DNA of 64,000 nucleotides from Asparagopsis taxiformis (taxonomy: Eukaryota > Rhodophyta > Florideophyceae > Bonnemaisoniales > Bonnemaisoniaceae), in contig JALQPE010000164.1 of NCBI GenBank assembly GCA_030407315.1, forward strand, positions 16,732-80,731, in the 5' to 3' direction. Under the pieces are notes generated by a model. The model made no database searches and was not told the origin of the DNA. It was given only the letters and a program-made list of their open reading frames with translations. The translations under genes were made by a program, and so were the position numbers. The first letter of the stretch is position 1. Every line of letters starts with the position of its first letter. Below, one piece after another: positions 43,001 to 53,659 of the stretch.

Positions 43001-44550
43001 TCGATGACGTTCTTGACGAGGAACCGGATTTCCTCGACGAACAGCGCGCTGCTGAAGACGATTCGGCACGCGTGCCACCCGCTGACGTTCAGCTTCCCAT
43101 TACGAGGGACGAGCTTATCGAAGCTCAACGCGAGGACGCGTTCTGTCAAACGATACTGACACGACAGTCCGAGACGCAGGACGCTGCATTCTTCGAAGGC
43201 CACGATGGCCTACTCCGACGCCGGAACCCTCACGATGAGGAACGTACGCAAATCGTTGTGCCGGCTTCGTTACGGCCGCGGCTGCTGGAGTTAACGCACC
43301 ACCACGTCCTCGCTGGACATCCCGGGCAAACGCGTATGTACTATACCCTACGGAGGACGTACTACTGGCCCGCGATGGCCGCCGACATCCACGCAACGGT
43401 ACGAAACTGCGTTGGATGTGCGAAGAACCGCGTGAAGCTTCGCAAACGGACGAACCCGTTACGTTTATTCCCGGCCACGGAGCCGCTGCGAGACCTATGT
43501 ATCGACATACTAGGTCCGCTGACGAAGACCACGCGTGGCAACCGATTTATTCTCGTGATAACGGACCGCTTCACGAAGCTAACCAGAGTCGTACCTCTAC
43601 GTAATATCGATTCCGCCAACGTGGCGAGCGCGTTCGTCAACGCATGGGTCTTCTCGTATGGACCCCCACGGACGCTCATAAGCGATAACGGAAAGCAGTT
43701 CGCTGCTAAGTTCTTCCAGCGCGTCTGCAACGAGATTGGCGTAACGAACGTCTTCACGTCGACGTACCACCCCCAAACGAACGGGCAGGTGGAGCGCTAC
43801 AACAGGACGATCCTGGCGATGCTGCGCAATTACGTGAACGAAAACCAGAACGACTGGGATCGATACGCATCGGCGTTAACGTTTGCGTACAACACGCATG
43901 TGCATTCGAGCACGGGCACGACGCCCTTCGACTTGATTCTCACGAATCCACCGCCACCGTTGGCGCTACACACGTCGGTAACGAACCGCGAACTACCCGA
44001 CGGGGGAGGACGAGCCACTTACGTTCGTGAGCTCGCCACAACGATGGATAACGCGTATCGAACGCTGAAGGCCGCGCAGGCACGTTATAAACGAAATTTC
44101 GACAAACGAGTCCGTGTCTCGAATCGAAACATCCGCGCGGGAGAATACGTATTCATCGACCCGACGGACGGGACCACGAAGGGCACGAAGCTCGGCAACC
44201 ACGCGTTGGGACCGTTCCGCGTACTACGTAACGACGTACGAACGTTCGTCATCCAACGAGGAGACGTAGTTGAACGTGTCAACTCGGACCGCGTTGCGTA
44301 CGCGCCAACGCCGGCGAACGCGCCCCCGCCGGAGCCATACGATGCCACCGAGGCAGACCTCGACAAGAACCGCGACGGTCCGGCGTATGTAGTAGACGAC
44401 CTACTGAACCATCGCGTAAACGATGACGGCACCCTAGACTTCCTCGTGAAGTGGGTCGGGTATCGTAACCCTACGTGGGAGCCCCGCCGGAACGTATCTG
44501 AAGAGAGCGTCTCTCGATACTTCGCACGCGTGCGACGAGCAACAACGTGA
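39961..44550 (+). CDS. Pol polyprotein of chromovirus (protease, RT, RNase H, integrase, chromodomain)
   Basis: A 1529-codon open frame, -1 relative to gag; the true entry is probably a frameshift in the overlap, not the GTG at 39961. The protease active site is D181-T-C-S-G. RT has VDYRRLN and YLDD (662-665). RNase H has DTDAS and TDHEAL. Integrase has an HHCC finger (HHHVLAGHPG ... C..C) and D1182, D1242, E1278, the last two 35 residues apart as in D,D35E. A chromodomain (~1473-1525; FLVKWVGYRNPTWEP) ends the protein. It is full length with no stop, so the element may be functional. Chromodomains direct integration to marked chromatin in related elements. Confidence 0.95.
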   Translation: MGSRRQRVERPRAGKRPGDVGHEPPTSPEPLRKRGTTDVDDWSSAGSPMNESYVKLTAAKANSSHTTPDVGEETKSDGTNEPHTKRKPRRRARRATRKHDASEREKAKHAAYTKRVDAKEAIRAHTMKRRTASEDVDRAPVRTEPLVLDGHTCLLASKHYIVSGTIGLDLNVMRAITIAMDTCSGYNLIRTSLLPYDWVDRCLRDEELPKLGDANGRRLPIEGAILLRVRLGNSLFRVKFFVANTLAVPVIMGTSFMSKHVDAIRCRAQTIDLHRGDTIPIIAEGDTTTPYEEGEETNPNVEPPKRRERNAASNRPSRTFSVRLTKYTRVPAMSQRTVNVTTDATGLVFLEPKASVQFRHGLRIANGVVDVGPRETFSIIVSNFTKKDRELPKGATIAYAVRSPLGIVPLKREGGEALAKVLNLPLVDATTRTNTNGLGDETPDPLVNEKGNDPATDWQSTIDLSHLDDEDLRKRINEMLATHSSMWTSGRLGEINATEHRIELEPGTRPIRSMPYRQGPALRTIAEEQITKMLNEGVIEPASSEWASPIVLVPKKDGSLRFCVDYRRLNAKTIADSYPLPRMEDCLDSLGDAAIFTTLDCNAGYWQVPVSAEDRDKTTFTSFMGTYRYVRMPFGLRNAPATFQRTLDIILSGVRWQSCLVYLDDVIVFSKDLESHLGHVDQVLSLLRAAGVTLKLTKCSFFQPRVDYLGHVITPGKLHVAARNKEAFRTATFPRDKTQCRSFLGAANVYRRFVKAYAEIARPLNTMLKKDASPDWTNPTNAQTNAFETLKTILVSPPVLHLPKAGRPFMIDTDASAYQLGATLLQQQNEDKPNEWVPIGYWSKTLNETERGYSATERECYSVVWAITSLRPYVEGQRFTVRTDHEALRWLMTLTDASGRLLRWRLRVAEFDFEVTYRPGRVHQVPDALSRVISTYDDGRPVDDDVPSYGDAVLVTTRSRRQPTRNGQGRTTSVRKKATNARGHDDPSNETRDERTSATTAGHDGLEFNRDASLDDVLDEEPDFLDEQRAAEDDSARVPPADVQLPITRDELIEAQREDAFCQTILTRQSETQDAAFFEGHDGLLRRRNPHDEERTQIVVPASLRPRLLELTHHHVLAGHPGQTRMYYTLRRTYYWPAMAADIHATVRNCVGCAKNRVKLRKRTNPLRLFPATEPLRDLCIDILGPLTKTTRGNRFILVITDRFTKLTRVVPLRNIDSANVASAFVNAWVFSYGPPRTLISDNGKQFAAKFFQRVCNEIGVTNVFTSTYHPQTNGQVERYNRTILAMLRNYVNENQNDWDRYASALTFAYNTHVHSSTGTTPFDLILTNPPPPLALHTSVTNRELPDGGGRATYVRELATTMDNAYRTLKAAQARYKRNFDKRVRVSNRNIRAGEYVFIDPTDGTTKGTKLGNHALGPFRVLRNDVRTFVIQRGDVVERVNSDRVAYAPTPANAPPPEPYDATEADLDKNRDGPAYVVDDLLNHRVNDDGTLDFLVKWVGYRNPTWEPRRNVSEESVSRYFARVRRATT

Positions 44551-46847
44551 AAGGCCACGACGGCCCCCGAAAACGCACGCGAGCGTCGGGTTAAGCGCAC
44601 GCGTGCGCGACGTTGCACGATGCAACAAAGGCGACGAGCCGCACGAACGAGAAGCGAAGGCACAACGAGTGGCCGGGACGTCCACCCTTGCGTTGGGGGG
44701 GCGCGGTGCGTGCTAGAGCCGTCGCTCTTTTCGTTTTCGACACCATACGTTGGTGGAGGCACGAGCGCCAACGAAAGATTGGACGACGAGTCCACGCGCG
44801 GACGATTCACACGATGTGAAGAGCCACGACTGGCTCAACAGTGTTGAGCCAGTCGTGCGGGCAAAGGTGACGACACCACGGGCCACGGACGGACAACACG
44901 TCAGATTTTTCGCGCGAAAAAATTATACGTGGGCCAGCGGGCCATGGACGCACGGTACGAAAAATCGGGCCGATTACAGTGCGTTAATCCGGCCAAATCT
45001 CGGGACACGCGTGCCCCGAAAATTTCGTAATTTCGGCATATCACGTGAGCCATCGTGCGTCCCCGTGGACAACCGCTGACAACGAGTCGCATCGACCAAC
45101 GAGGTCAACGCCAAACAGCTCGCGAGCTAACGGCTACGTGACGCCGGAAGGCGGAGAAACGACGTAGGACGGACGCGTCCCTGGCGAAGATGGCAACGGC
45201 CTCATTACGAAACATCCCGCACGAAGCGGAACGAAGCTATACGTTAGCTGACGAATTAGACCAACGGGTCTCAGCGCACGAAGCGCGCGAGTAAAGCGTG
45301 CGAACGACGAGCCAACGAGGCCGCGACGAAGGACGGCGAACCGTATCGCCATCGTGAGGCACGACGCCGAACGCGGTAGCCACGTACGGCAACCACGGAA
45401 TGACACAGCGGTGTCCTGCCACGCGGGCATAACGAACGACGCGCGGAAGCGAAAAGCCCGCCGGCCAGTCGAACGCACGTAACGAAACACGAATACGCAA
45501 CGGCGTACAAGCTGGTAGCCAACGTAAACGGCACAGCTGAAGGCAACAAGCCGACGAAAAGTTGGCTCACGTAACAGCCTCAAACGCCCGCGGGCATGCG
45601 AAACGACTTCGTCAATCGCGTCCCCGTCGGGTTCGCAAGTCGAATGAACGAATACGCAACGGCGTAAAGGTCGAGCATTACGTATGCCCAGGTGCACGTC
45701 GCACCACATAACGAACGAGCTAACGAAACGCTCCTCGGACGCCGCGGCGAACGACGCCGCCACGCGAAACGGACTAGCGCAGCGATTGCGCCACCGGCTA
45801 ACGTGAAGCCGCGGGAACGTGAAGCGCGACGGCGCTAACGGTGTTAAAGGCCATACGAAAAGCCAAGCCCGCCGGCAAAAACGTTGTCTACGGAACTGCG
45901 ACGCACCACGACGCACTGCCGCGTACACGCAACGGCGTGAAACGTCAAGCCAACTCACGCGCGAGTCAGCCTGACGCTTAGCGAATTTTCCGTCCAGCTC
46001 TTCGGAGCAAATTAAAATTGGCACCGACGTGCTACGTGCCAGAGAGCTCGAATGCTCAACGAAATTCGACACCCGACGGGGTTATCCGCACGAGGAACGA
46101 CGGCGGAAACGAATTCCGAGATAGTTACAAAATGATAACGCCACTGGCCAACGTGAAGCCGCGGCAACGCGAAGCGCGACGGCGCTAATGACGTCAACGG
46201 CTATACGAAAAGCCAAGCCCGCCGGCCACCACGTCGTCAACGAAACCGCAACGTACTGCGACGAATTACTGCGTACACGCCGCGGCGTAGAACGTCAAAC
46301 CGACTCACGCGCACGTCGGTCTGACGTTCGACGAATTTTCCGCCAAGCTCATCGGAGCAAAATTAAAATTGGCACCGATGTGCTACGCGCTTAGGAGCTC
46401 GAATGCTCAACGAAATGCGACACCCGACGGGGTTATTCGAACGAGAAACGACGGCGAAAACGATTCCTGAGTTAGTTACTAAATGATACGCGCGCCAACG
46501 GGCTCTAAGACCGAGGTTAACGTACCACTCGCAGTGAAAAGCCGCCGCTACGCGCCGCCGCTTTGCCGAATAATTGCGTGTGATACGAACCTGCCAACGG
46601 GCACGCGCCGCCGCGAACTCGAACCACGGGCTACGTAAGCCATACGACACCCGACGGGGTAGACGCCACAACAAAAAAATTGTGGGGAGGGGCTTAACGC
46701 TAAACCCCTCCTCTCCTGCAGACGACCTGCCAAACGCAAATTACGAAGCTCAACGGAGCCATGCGATTACGCAAAGAAACAAGACGAAGTTTACGAAGCA
46801 ATACGATGCTAGAGCCGACGTGGCCTACGAACTAACCTAGGAACGAC
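44551..46847. other. Chromovirus spacer between pol and antisense ORF, no supported gene
   Basis: It holds a perfect hairpin (44825-44857), a ~350-bp sequence present twice (landmark GCCAAGCCCGCCGGC at 45862 and 46212), and a GC-rich stem around 46685-46712 (GGAGGGG ... CCCCTCC). Short frames on both strands look like by-products of the base composition. Confidence 0.5.
44825..44857. repeat. Perfect 16-bp-arm hairpin after pol
   Basis: CACGACTGGCTCAACA, one spacer base, then the exact reverse complement. It lies ~275 bp after the pol stop and could be a terminator or RNA structure. Confidence 0.8.
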
Positions 46848-49220
46848 CTAGTAGCGACGAGAACGCTTGCCCGCAGGGTCATACGGACCAGGGCCTTCGC
46901 CGCGGCTATCGTGGCTGCGGCTGCGAGTGGGCTGAACGAAGCCCGGCGCGTACGGATCGACGGTCTGCGTGACCACGGGGGCTCGCTCGCGACGAGACGC
47001 GGGATCCCTAGCGTAAGGATCCGCAGTCCCGTGACTGCGCGTATCCGAAGGGCGCGCCGGAGCGGGGTCGCGTGGCAGGTACGCCGCTGCGTGACCATAC
47101 CCGACGGGGTCGCCGAAGCCGCCGCCACTCGCGTAACCGTACGGTTCATTACGAACGCCAACGGGCGGCGCGTAACTACGAGTCGCCGCGGCGAGACGCT
47201 CCGAAATCGCGCGTTCCGTTGCCAAGCGGGCAGTCAGGTCCAACGTCTGGGCCCTGAACTCTTCGGCTGCGCGAGCCACGGACGAGATGAGGGAACGGAT
47301 AACCCAGCCGTCCGCACGAGGCGGAGCGGACATCGACGTACCGAGAAGCCGACGGGCATCCTCATCGGAGACGCGGTCGTCCAGGCTCACGAAGCGTGGC
47401 GCGCGTTCGGCCGGCGTGGCCACATTCGGACGACCGACCTGGGCAACGTTGCCCTGTTCCGTAGCCTCGCGTGGCACGACCTCTCGAGGTTCCGGCGCAC
47501 GCGGCGCTTCGTTTTGACGGCCACGACGGCCAGAACGTGTCCCTCGGGGGCGCTCGTTGCCCCCGAGGCCGCCGAAATAACCGGCACGATTGCCACGACG
47601 GCGTTCGGAACGGGAAGCGACCCGCGGCACGTAAGCCCCATCGCTACGAACGGAGACGAACTCCTGGTTATCGCCGCTTGCGTAATCGGGACGTATAACC
47701 CGATACTCCGGCCCCAACGCAAGGGCGCCGCGAACCTCAGCCAACGCGCTGGTAACGGAGACGAACGTGTCGGAACCGTCCACCGGGATTGCACGAAGCA
47801 TCTCGTAATCGGCCAGGAAGTCCAACGTGGACTCCGGCAGCAGGCACGCGCGCCCGAACACACGACGTTCCACGAACAGCGAGCACGCGAGCATCGCTGC
47901 GTGTTCGATGTCCACGGCCATGAGGAAACGTTCCTTCACGGGGGCAGGCGCGTCCTTCACGGCATCGGTGAAATAATGTACCACGCGTGGTAATAACGTG
48001 GACGACCCACGGGGGTACGGAAACTCCTCTACTACATCCGGCAACGGCGGGAAGTAGAGCTCGCTCGGGACGACCCACGGAGCTGACGCGTGCGACACAC
48101 GATAGTCGTCCGCGTTCACGTGGCGGAGAGCGAAGTGGTCATCGTACGACACGACGCTTTTGGAGATGACGCTCAACGAGAGAGCAGTCTTCCATTCGGC
48201 ACGTTGCCTTTCGGAAAGTGTCCGCGGACATACGAATACGGACGACACCGAGATGAACGGCGGTTCCTCGGGCGTCCCCTTCCATAAGTATGCGTCCATA
48301 CGGTCGACGTAGATCGCGTCGTTGACGTCACGCAACCACGAGCGGTCGCAACGTATCGACGCCGGGATCTGGTAACGTTCCGATCCCGGCGGCCCGTTGG
48401 CGAAACGACGCCCGGCTGCTCGCCCCCACGTATCTTCGGCGGAACGCATATAGTCGACGACCGCGCGGGCGTCCAGACGATCTCTAGCCAACGTGGCGAG
48501 ATCGTCATCCGTGATACCCACGCGGGGCAACGCAGCCCACGCGTGGGTCAGGACGCCTACGTTTAGCGCCGCACCGCCACGTGAGGCGGTGCCGACTGTC
48601 CCAACGGGGTCACCACCCTCCGGCGAGGGGTCCTGGCGAGGAGAACGCGGCGAGCCATCACGACGAGGCACGCCCGTGCGGGCCGCCGCCACAGCACGAC
48701 GCGAACGAGCGGCCGCTGCCATCGCGGCTACACCCATCGAAGGGGCCGCGGCATCCGGAATGATGGGTGACGAATTCCCCGAGTCGGACGCCGTTGCGTC
48801 ATCATCACGTGGGGCGACGGCCCTAGCAGCCTCGGCAGGCGTCACGGAAGCCACTAGGCGAGACGGAGCCATCGGGCGAGACGAAGAGGCGACGGCCTGC
48901 GAAGCAACGGCTTCTCCCGCCCTAACGGATGGGGCGGGCGCGACGGACGCTTCCGTCGCTGGCGGCGCACCGGCCCCGACGAGGGAGGGAGCGCCCTGCG
49001 AAGGGTTTCTCGCTCCACCTCCAGCAGAGCCGGCGGGCCGCGGGGTGTTAGCATCGGTACTGCGAGTCGTAACCATCGTGGTTACGCTGTACACGATAAT
49101 TACGACGAGTGCAACGAGCACGACGACGAGAGCCACGCGGGCTAAACGGAACAAGAGAACGAAAGGAACGGAGGTAGTAGTACCCAGCGGGGGAAGAGGA
49201 TAAGGGAGAACGAAAGGCAA
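46848..49220 (-). CDS. Antisense ORF of chromovirus, 790 codons, unknown function
   Basis: A long frame opposite to gag-pol starts at an ATG at 49220. Residues ~20-48 are very hydrophobic (VVVLVALVVIIVY) and could be a membrane anchor or signal. A Ser/Ala/Pro-rich region follows (~55-190), then a ~300-residue region with globular composition, and an Arg/Gly-rich C-terminal part with RGN, RGTRSGRRGR and repeated Tyr-Ala-Pro. I do not recognise the family. Its length in CpG-rich DNA raises the chance of a spurious frame, but the forward-strand frames across it are broken. Antisense ORFs near 3' LTRs are known in some plant Ty3/gypsy lineages; an envelope-like or regulatory role is speculation. 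Confidence 0.55.
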   Translation of the reverse strand: MPFVLPYPLPPLGTTTSVPFVLLFRLARVALVVVLVALVVIIVYSVTTMVTTRSTDANTPRPAGSAGGGARNPSQGAPSLVGAGAPPATEASVAPAPSVRAGEAVASQAVASSSRPMAPSRLVASVTPAEAARAVAPRDDDATASDSGNSSPIIPDAAAPSMGVAAMAAAARSRRAVAAARTGVPRRDGSPRSPRQDPSPEGGDPVGTVGTASRGGAALNVGVLTHAWAALPRVGITDDDLATLARDRLDARAVVDYMRSAEDTWGRAAGRRFANGPPGSERYQIPASIRCDRSWLRDVNDAIYVDRMDAYLWKGTPEEPPFISVSSVFVCPRTLSERQRAEWKTALSLSVISKSVVSYDDHFALRHVNADDYRVSHASAPWVVPSELYFPPLPDVVEEFPYPRGSSTLLPRVVHYFTDAVKDAPAPVKERFLMAVDIEHAAMLACSLFVERRVFGRACLLPESTLDFLADYEMLRAIPVDGSDTFVSVTSALAEVRGALALGPEYRVIRPDYASGDNQEFVSVRSDGAYVPRVASRSERRRGNRAGYFGGLGGNERPRGTRSGRRGRQNEAPRAPEPREVVPREATEQGNVAQVGRPNVATPAERAPRFVSLDDRVSDEDARRLLGTSMSAPPRADGWVIRSLISSVARAAEEFRAQTLDLTARLATERAISERLAAATRSYAPPVGVRNEPYGYASGGGFGDPVGYGHAAAYLPRDPAPARPSDTRSHGTADPYARDPASRRERAPVVTQTVDPYAPGFVQPTRSRSHDSRGEGPGPYDPAGKRSRRY

Positions 49221-49654
49221 CGGCCTGGATGACGATGGTGAGAGGAAGGGTGAGCGACGATCGCTATCACGTTAAGCCGCCGCTTAAATATCCTTCGGAC
49301 GACCGTTGTCGACATGCCCGCTGGCAGATTCACGAAAAGGCCGCGGCCTGCGCTCGTATCGCGCTGAATTGAAGCACACCCGCGTGGTGGAATTGGACAC
49401 TGCATCCGTTGCAGGAAAACGCCTAAGCGAGGCATTGACGTACGACGCCAACGGGCGGGCCGCGATGATTACGAAAGAGCCGGAGCGCACGCGCGCGCTC
49501 CGGCGCCGTGGCGATTCGATCAGCCAACCGGGCCATGTACGTTTCAACGAGATTTTTCGGGACAACTGCCACGTCCGCAGTTGTACCCGAAAAGGCGCCA
49601 CGGCCCCGTGTCTCAGGCGCGTCCTGACGGGCCTCGCGTGGCCGGGACGTCCAC

Positions 49655-49671
49655 GTGTGGGGGTGGGGCTG
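49655..49671 (+). other. Polypurine tract before 3' LTR
   Basis: GTGTGGGGGTGGGG lies directly before the TG of the 3' LTR, the expected place of the plus-strand primer. Confidence 0.7.
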
Positions 49672-50331
49672 TGTAGTATACGTGGCAATTCCGAAATTGC
49701 AAATATTTACGTTTTTCCGCGGAATTCGAATTTCGCCGGATACGACCGGCGACAGCAATGAACGAACATTGCTGGCGCATGCGCGCGCGCAACCTGCACA
49801 CGTGTGCAACGAACGTATTGGCAACGGCCAACGGACCAACGGGTCCCTACGTGTGACCCACAAGGTCCCTTCCCATTCGGGGACGTTACGAGCAGTGTTT
49901 ACACTGTAAAGCGATGCCATCGTGGCTATATAGGTATTGGCATCGTGCCGGGAGGGAAAGGGGACAAGACAACGATCGAGCAACGGCTCTAGTCTACGAC
50001 TGACTTCTACGTTTTACGTTTACGTTCTGCCTAACGAGGCTTCGTCTCCGTCGAGCTGCGTACTCCCTACCCATCGCCGCACGTAAGGCTGATTGCGTGT
50101 AGTGCCTCCGGGCTTGGTTGAGAGCGCCTCCGGTGACGTACCACCTCGTTTGCTAACGTAATCCTCGCGTGGATTGTTGCGTCGTGACGCTCGTGTCTAC
50201 TCGCTAACCACTCTACCTTCTACCGTTCTAACAATACAGTCAAACACCAGCGGGTGGACTGCTCGTTTCGTTTCGTAAGGACAGCGTGTCCGTAGCTCGT
50301 ACCAGCTATCTAGAACTAACGTGGTTCCACA
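49672..50331 (+). repeat. 3' LTR of chromovirus
   Basis: 660 bp; I see the same sequence as the 5' LTR. It is followed by ACCGC (50332-50336). Confidence 0.95.
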
Positions 50332-50336
50332 ACCGC

Positions 50337-51664
50337 CTTTGCTTTGTTTAGTGTAGAGGATGGACGAAGGTACGTGCGCGAATCTTGAGGGTATGCATTG
50401 AGGGAAGCGTGGGTTTTGAGTCTGACTATTTCCGTTGATGCGATATTTTTCATTGCAAGCCTATTGAGTCATGGTGTATATTGTGTTGAGCGAAGGTAAG
50501 TGTGCGAGTTCTGAAAGTATGCTGCGAGGGAAGGTGGTTTTGAGTCTGACTGTTGTGGTTGATTCAGATGTTGTGTAGATGATGCAGGAATGTTGATGAC
50601 GGAAGGTAAGTTTCATTGAGCGCCAGGATGTGTTTTGCGAAGATATGGACTGCTGACTTCGATTATTCATTGCAAGGTTTTTGGATCATGTTTTGTATTG
50701 TGTGTAGGATGGATGAGAGGTAAGTAAGGGAGTTTCTAGGATATCTGGCGTGGTTAGCGTTGCTTTTGAATCTGACTGTTGGGGTTGATGTTTTGTATGT
50801 GATGCAGGAGTGGTGAAGCAGGAACGGCAGGACTGAAGGAGAGTGAAGAAGGGATCTAGGAAGATGGGGAATGAAGCTGTGAGGTGTTTCTGGTATGTGT
50901 ATATTTTCGGGCATACGATAGAAGTGAGAGTGGGTTTCAAGTGGTGTAGGATTTTGCTGACCATGTTCGTGTTTGATGTCTTGATGATTTAATGGGCTGG
51001 GGTGGTGTCGAGGAAAGCGGGGATGGTATTGGGAAGGAGCGGACTTTTTGTAATCTAGGTCGTGAGGGTTCTTGAAGTATGTGCGAATGGTGGTGCATGG
51101 CGTTCGGATGGTAGGGAGAACGCGATAGTGAGGGAGATGGGTGATCGACGATATGCTGACAGGTATTTTGTATTCTGGCTGGATACGTATTTCATATTCT
51201 GGCTGGATACATATTCCGTATTCTGACTGGATACATATTCCGTATTCTGGCTGGATACGTATTTCCTATTCTAACTGGGTATTTATTTCCGATTCTGACC
51301 AGATATGTATTCCCTATTCTAGAGAGACGTATTGTATACCAGCAGTTTCGTAAATGAGAGAATAAAATACGGTCCGATATGGGCCCTGAATTTACCATCC
51401 GCTGTAATTTCTTCCCTCCCGGTTTTCGCTGATATATTGTATACTGGATGTCGGGTCCTAGTATTCCGCCATATGTACTAGAGAAAGTGGATGTCGGGCC
51501 CTAGTATTCCGCCATATGTACTAGAGAAAGTGGACGTCCGCATCCAAAAATTTTTTATTTTTTTTTTGGACGCGGACGTTCATTTGTTCTAGTAAATCTC
51601 GGGGCCGACTAGGACCCGTACTAGAGAGACTGGACGTCCGCGTCTACTTCCGAAAACACAGACG
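50337..51664. other. Terminal region of giant transposon copy A
   Basis: This is the inverted and shortened match of 13052-15000. It contains the G-rich mirror of the left repeats, two 43-bp minisatellite units (51445-51530), and the inverted terminus ending CACAGACG at 51664. No gene is supported. Confidence 0.8.
51445..51530. repeat. Subterminal minisatellite of copy A, two 43-bp units
   Basis: Reverse complement of the units at 13185-13399; two here against five in copy B. Confidence 0.9.
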
Positions 51665-53520
51665 TTGTAGGCCATTCTCCTGATTCACAAGTCTTTCGCG
51701 TAGGATCTTCCCCTAATAATTTGTGATTTTGCGCAGGACCTTCCCCTGTTTGAGTTTTCCTTGGATCGCTTCCAATCCATGCTCCCTTCTCCATGTTTTC
51801 CTCTTTTGAGTAATCCTCTCTTTTATCTTCTTTAGAAGTTCTTAAAACCACGTGGTATATATTGCTTTTCTTTTTTCTACACAACCTTGTGAACTGTTTG
51901 CTCGTAAGCATGTATGTCAGGCGGGAATTCCCATTCTTAGAATTTTTCTCTGCGTCCAGAGCAATTAGTCTATTTCTTTGTTTCAGTAACATACGAGATT
52001 TTTTCTAATCTATTATAGGGTTGGCCTTGGACAGCCATGATATGCCTAGGATTATGTCGTAAGCAATCCAGTCGACTATATAAGGTTTTACTCTTATCGT
52101 CGCTTCCCCTATCCGTATGGTGAAACTTTTAGAACAATTTTTCATGGAAACGATTGTTCCGTCCCATAGTTCAGCGTTAAGGTCCGTATGTTTTCCCTTT
52201 ATCTGCAGTTTATTTGCAAACTCTTTTGATATAACTACTTCTTCACATCCACTATCGACGAGGATTGAACAAGTAGGTTCGCGACTTCCTACCTGAACAT
52301 ATCCATGGAAGTTCAATAGTGTTTGTTTCTTTCCTTCACTACGATCTTTGTACGGTGAAAACGTTCAAAGCTTCACAAGGTTTGGTTCACGCAACTCATT
52401 CTTTTTTCATTTTTTATTTTTTTGTGTTTTCTGATGTTTTATGCAATGCGCTTCGGCTATAATACAATGACCCGTTGATGTGCCGAGTGCATCAAACGGA
52501 AGCGTTAGTTTTTTCCGAATTATTGGAGAATTGAGATCCCCTCTGGCTAGATTGTGCCCTTTGAACTCCAAATTGGGAGTGGTTCCTCAGTCTTCCTCCT
52601 GAGTGGTTCCTTGCAATGCAATTTGGTTTTCCGCAGACGTAACAAAGCTTATTTGCCATCCTCCTTTTCTCAGCGGGGGATAGTCGTTGGTGAAAGCCCT
52701 GGTTATAAATTCTTCTATTCTGGATGTTTCCGATTTGCATCGGTGTGGGTCCACTGGAGTATCCTGGGTAGTTCTATATGTATCCAAAGTTTGACCCATT
52801 GCTAGAGTATAACCCATCAAACTTATCAGCGATTCTCATTGCGTGATCCAATGATTCTGGTTCAACTCTTTCCACCTCTATTCGGATCTTATGTTTTAGG
52901 CCGTGGCTATAGTGGAAGATTTGTTCGTCATTCTCCATGCTTGGTATTTGCAACAGCCATCTAGAGAACTCCTTGTTGTATTCTCTGACGGAATTCAATT
53001 TTCCAGTCTGTTTCAGTTCACTGAGTATTTTTCGAGCGATCAACTCCCTGTTTACAGGTTCAAAGTGTTTCAATAGTTCCCTTTCAAACTCTTTGAAGTT
53101 ACCAATATCAACTGCATTGAGAGTTACCAACTCCCACCATTGCAGTCCATCACCCGTGAGGTAGCTAACCGCATAGGTTATCTTAGTTTTCTCCGATAGA
53201 GGAAGGGTTTGCATGTCGAAAAGGTTTCGCAAACTCTTAAACCAACTTTGGGCGTTTCGGCCACTGAACTTTTCTGGTTTACCTATCTCTAGATTATCCT
53301 TCCTTTGCTCTCTGGCTAGGTTTTGATACTGTTGGTTGCAGCATCCAATTGGCTTTGAAGGTGACTGATCTGGGATTGCGTCCGATCATATACCTGTTGG
53401 AGTGTAGGTTTTCGTGGGTAGCCTGTTGTTGCTGATGTGGAGGAGGTTGAGTAGCCTGTTGAAGTCAGTTGCTTTCGGGTGTAAGCCTATTATGAATATT
53501 TTCAGGGTCCATAATGAATT
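51665..53520 (-). pseudogene. Ty3/gypsy gag-protease relic, cut by copy A
   Basis: Reading leftwards, a degraded gag (52774-53260; LTGDGLQWWELV, FERELLKHFEP and a YNKEFSRWLLQIP block typical of Retrotrans_gag), a zinc knuckle (CYVCGKPNCIARNH, ~52660) and an aspartyl protease (52005-52316, VDSGCEEVVIS with ILGISWL) appear in different frames. A protease-RT linker follows and stops at 51664, where the giant transposon terminus begins. RT and later domains are absent. It differs strongly from the CpG-rich chromovirus in composition. Confidence 0.8.
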
Positions 53521-53659
53521 ACAGTGTACTTAGAGCGCAAAAGTGTTTTAATCTCAAGTTTCGGTATTTCACGAAGGGAATTTTAATGTTCAGGATTTTC
53601 AAAGTTGGTTCAGGAATTTTCCATTCAATGCGACTTTTATTGGTAATTCAAATGTTTTT
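53521..53659. other. Short stretch without recognisable feature
   Basis: AT-rich sequence between the gypsy relic and the zinc-finger frame. I could not find an LTR boundary. Confidence 0.3.

Larger units (their letters stand above)
36860..50331 (+). mobile_element. Ty3/gypsy chromovirus LTR retrotransposon, complete (13.5 kb)
   Basis: Two 660-bp LTRs (36860-37519 and 49672-50331) begin TGTAG and end CCACA; by eye I found no difference between them. A 5-bp duplication ACCGC flanks the element. Inside are gag, pol with integrase after RNase H (Ty3/gypsy order) and a C-terminal chromodomain, then ~5.1 kb of extra sequence with an antisense ORF. It is inserted in the 5' region of transposase copy A. 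CpG, ACGT and AACG are very frequent throughout. Confidence 0.95.

Noticed and set aside
46911..47993. 360-codon forward frame opposite the antisense ORF
   Set aside because: Arg/Thr-rich product of CpG-dense DNA; the 790-codon reverse frame explains the region better.
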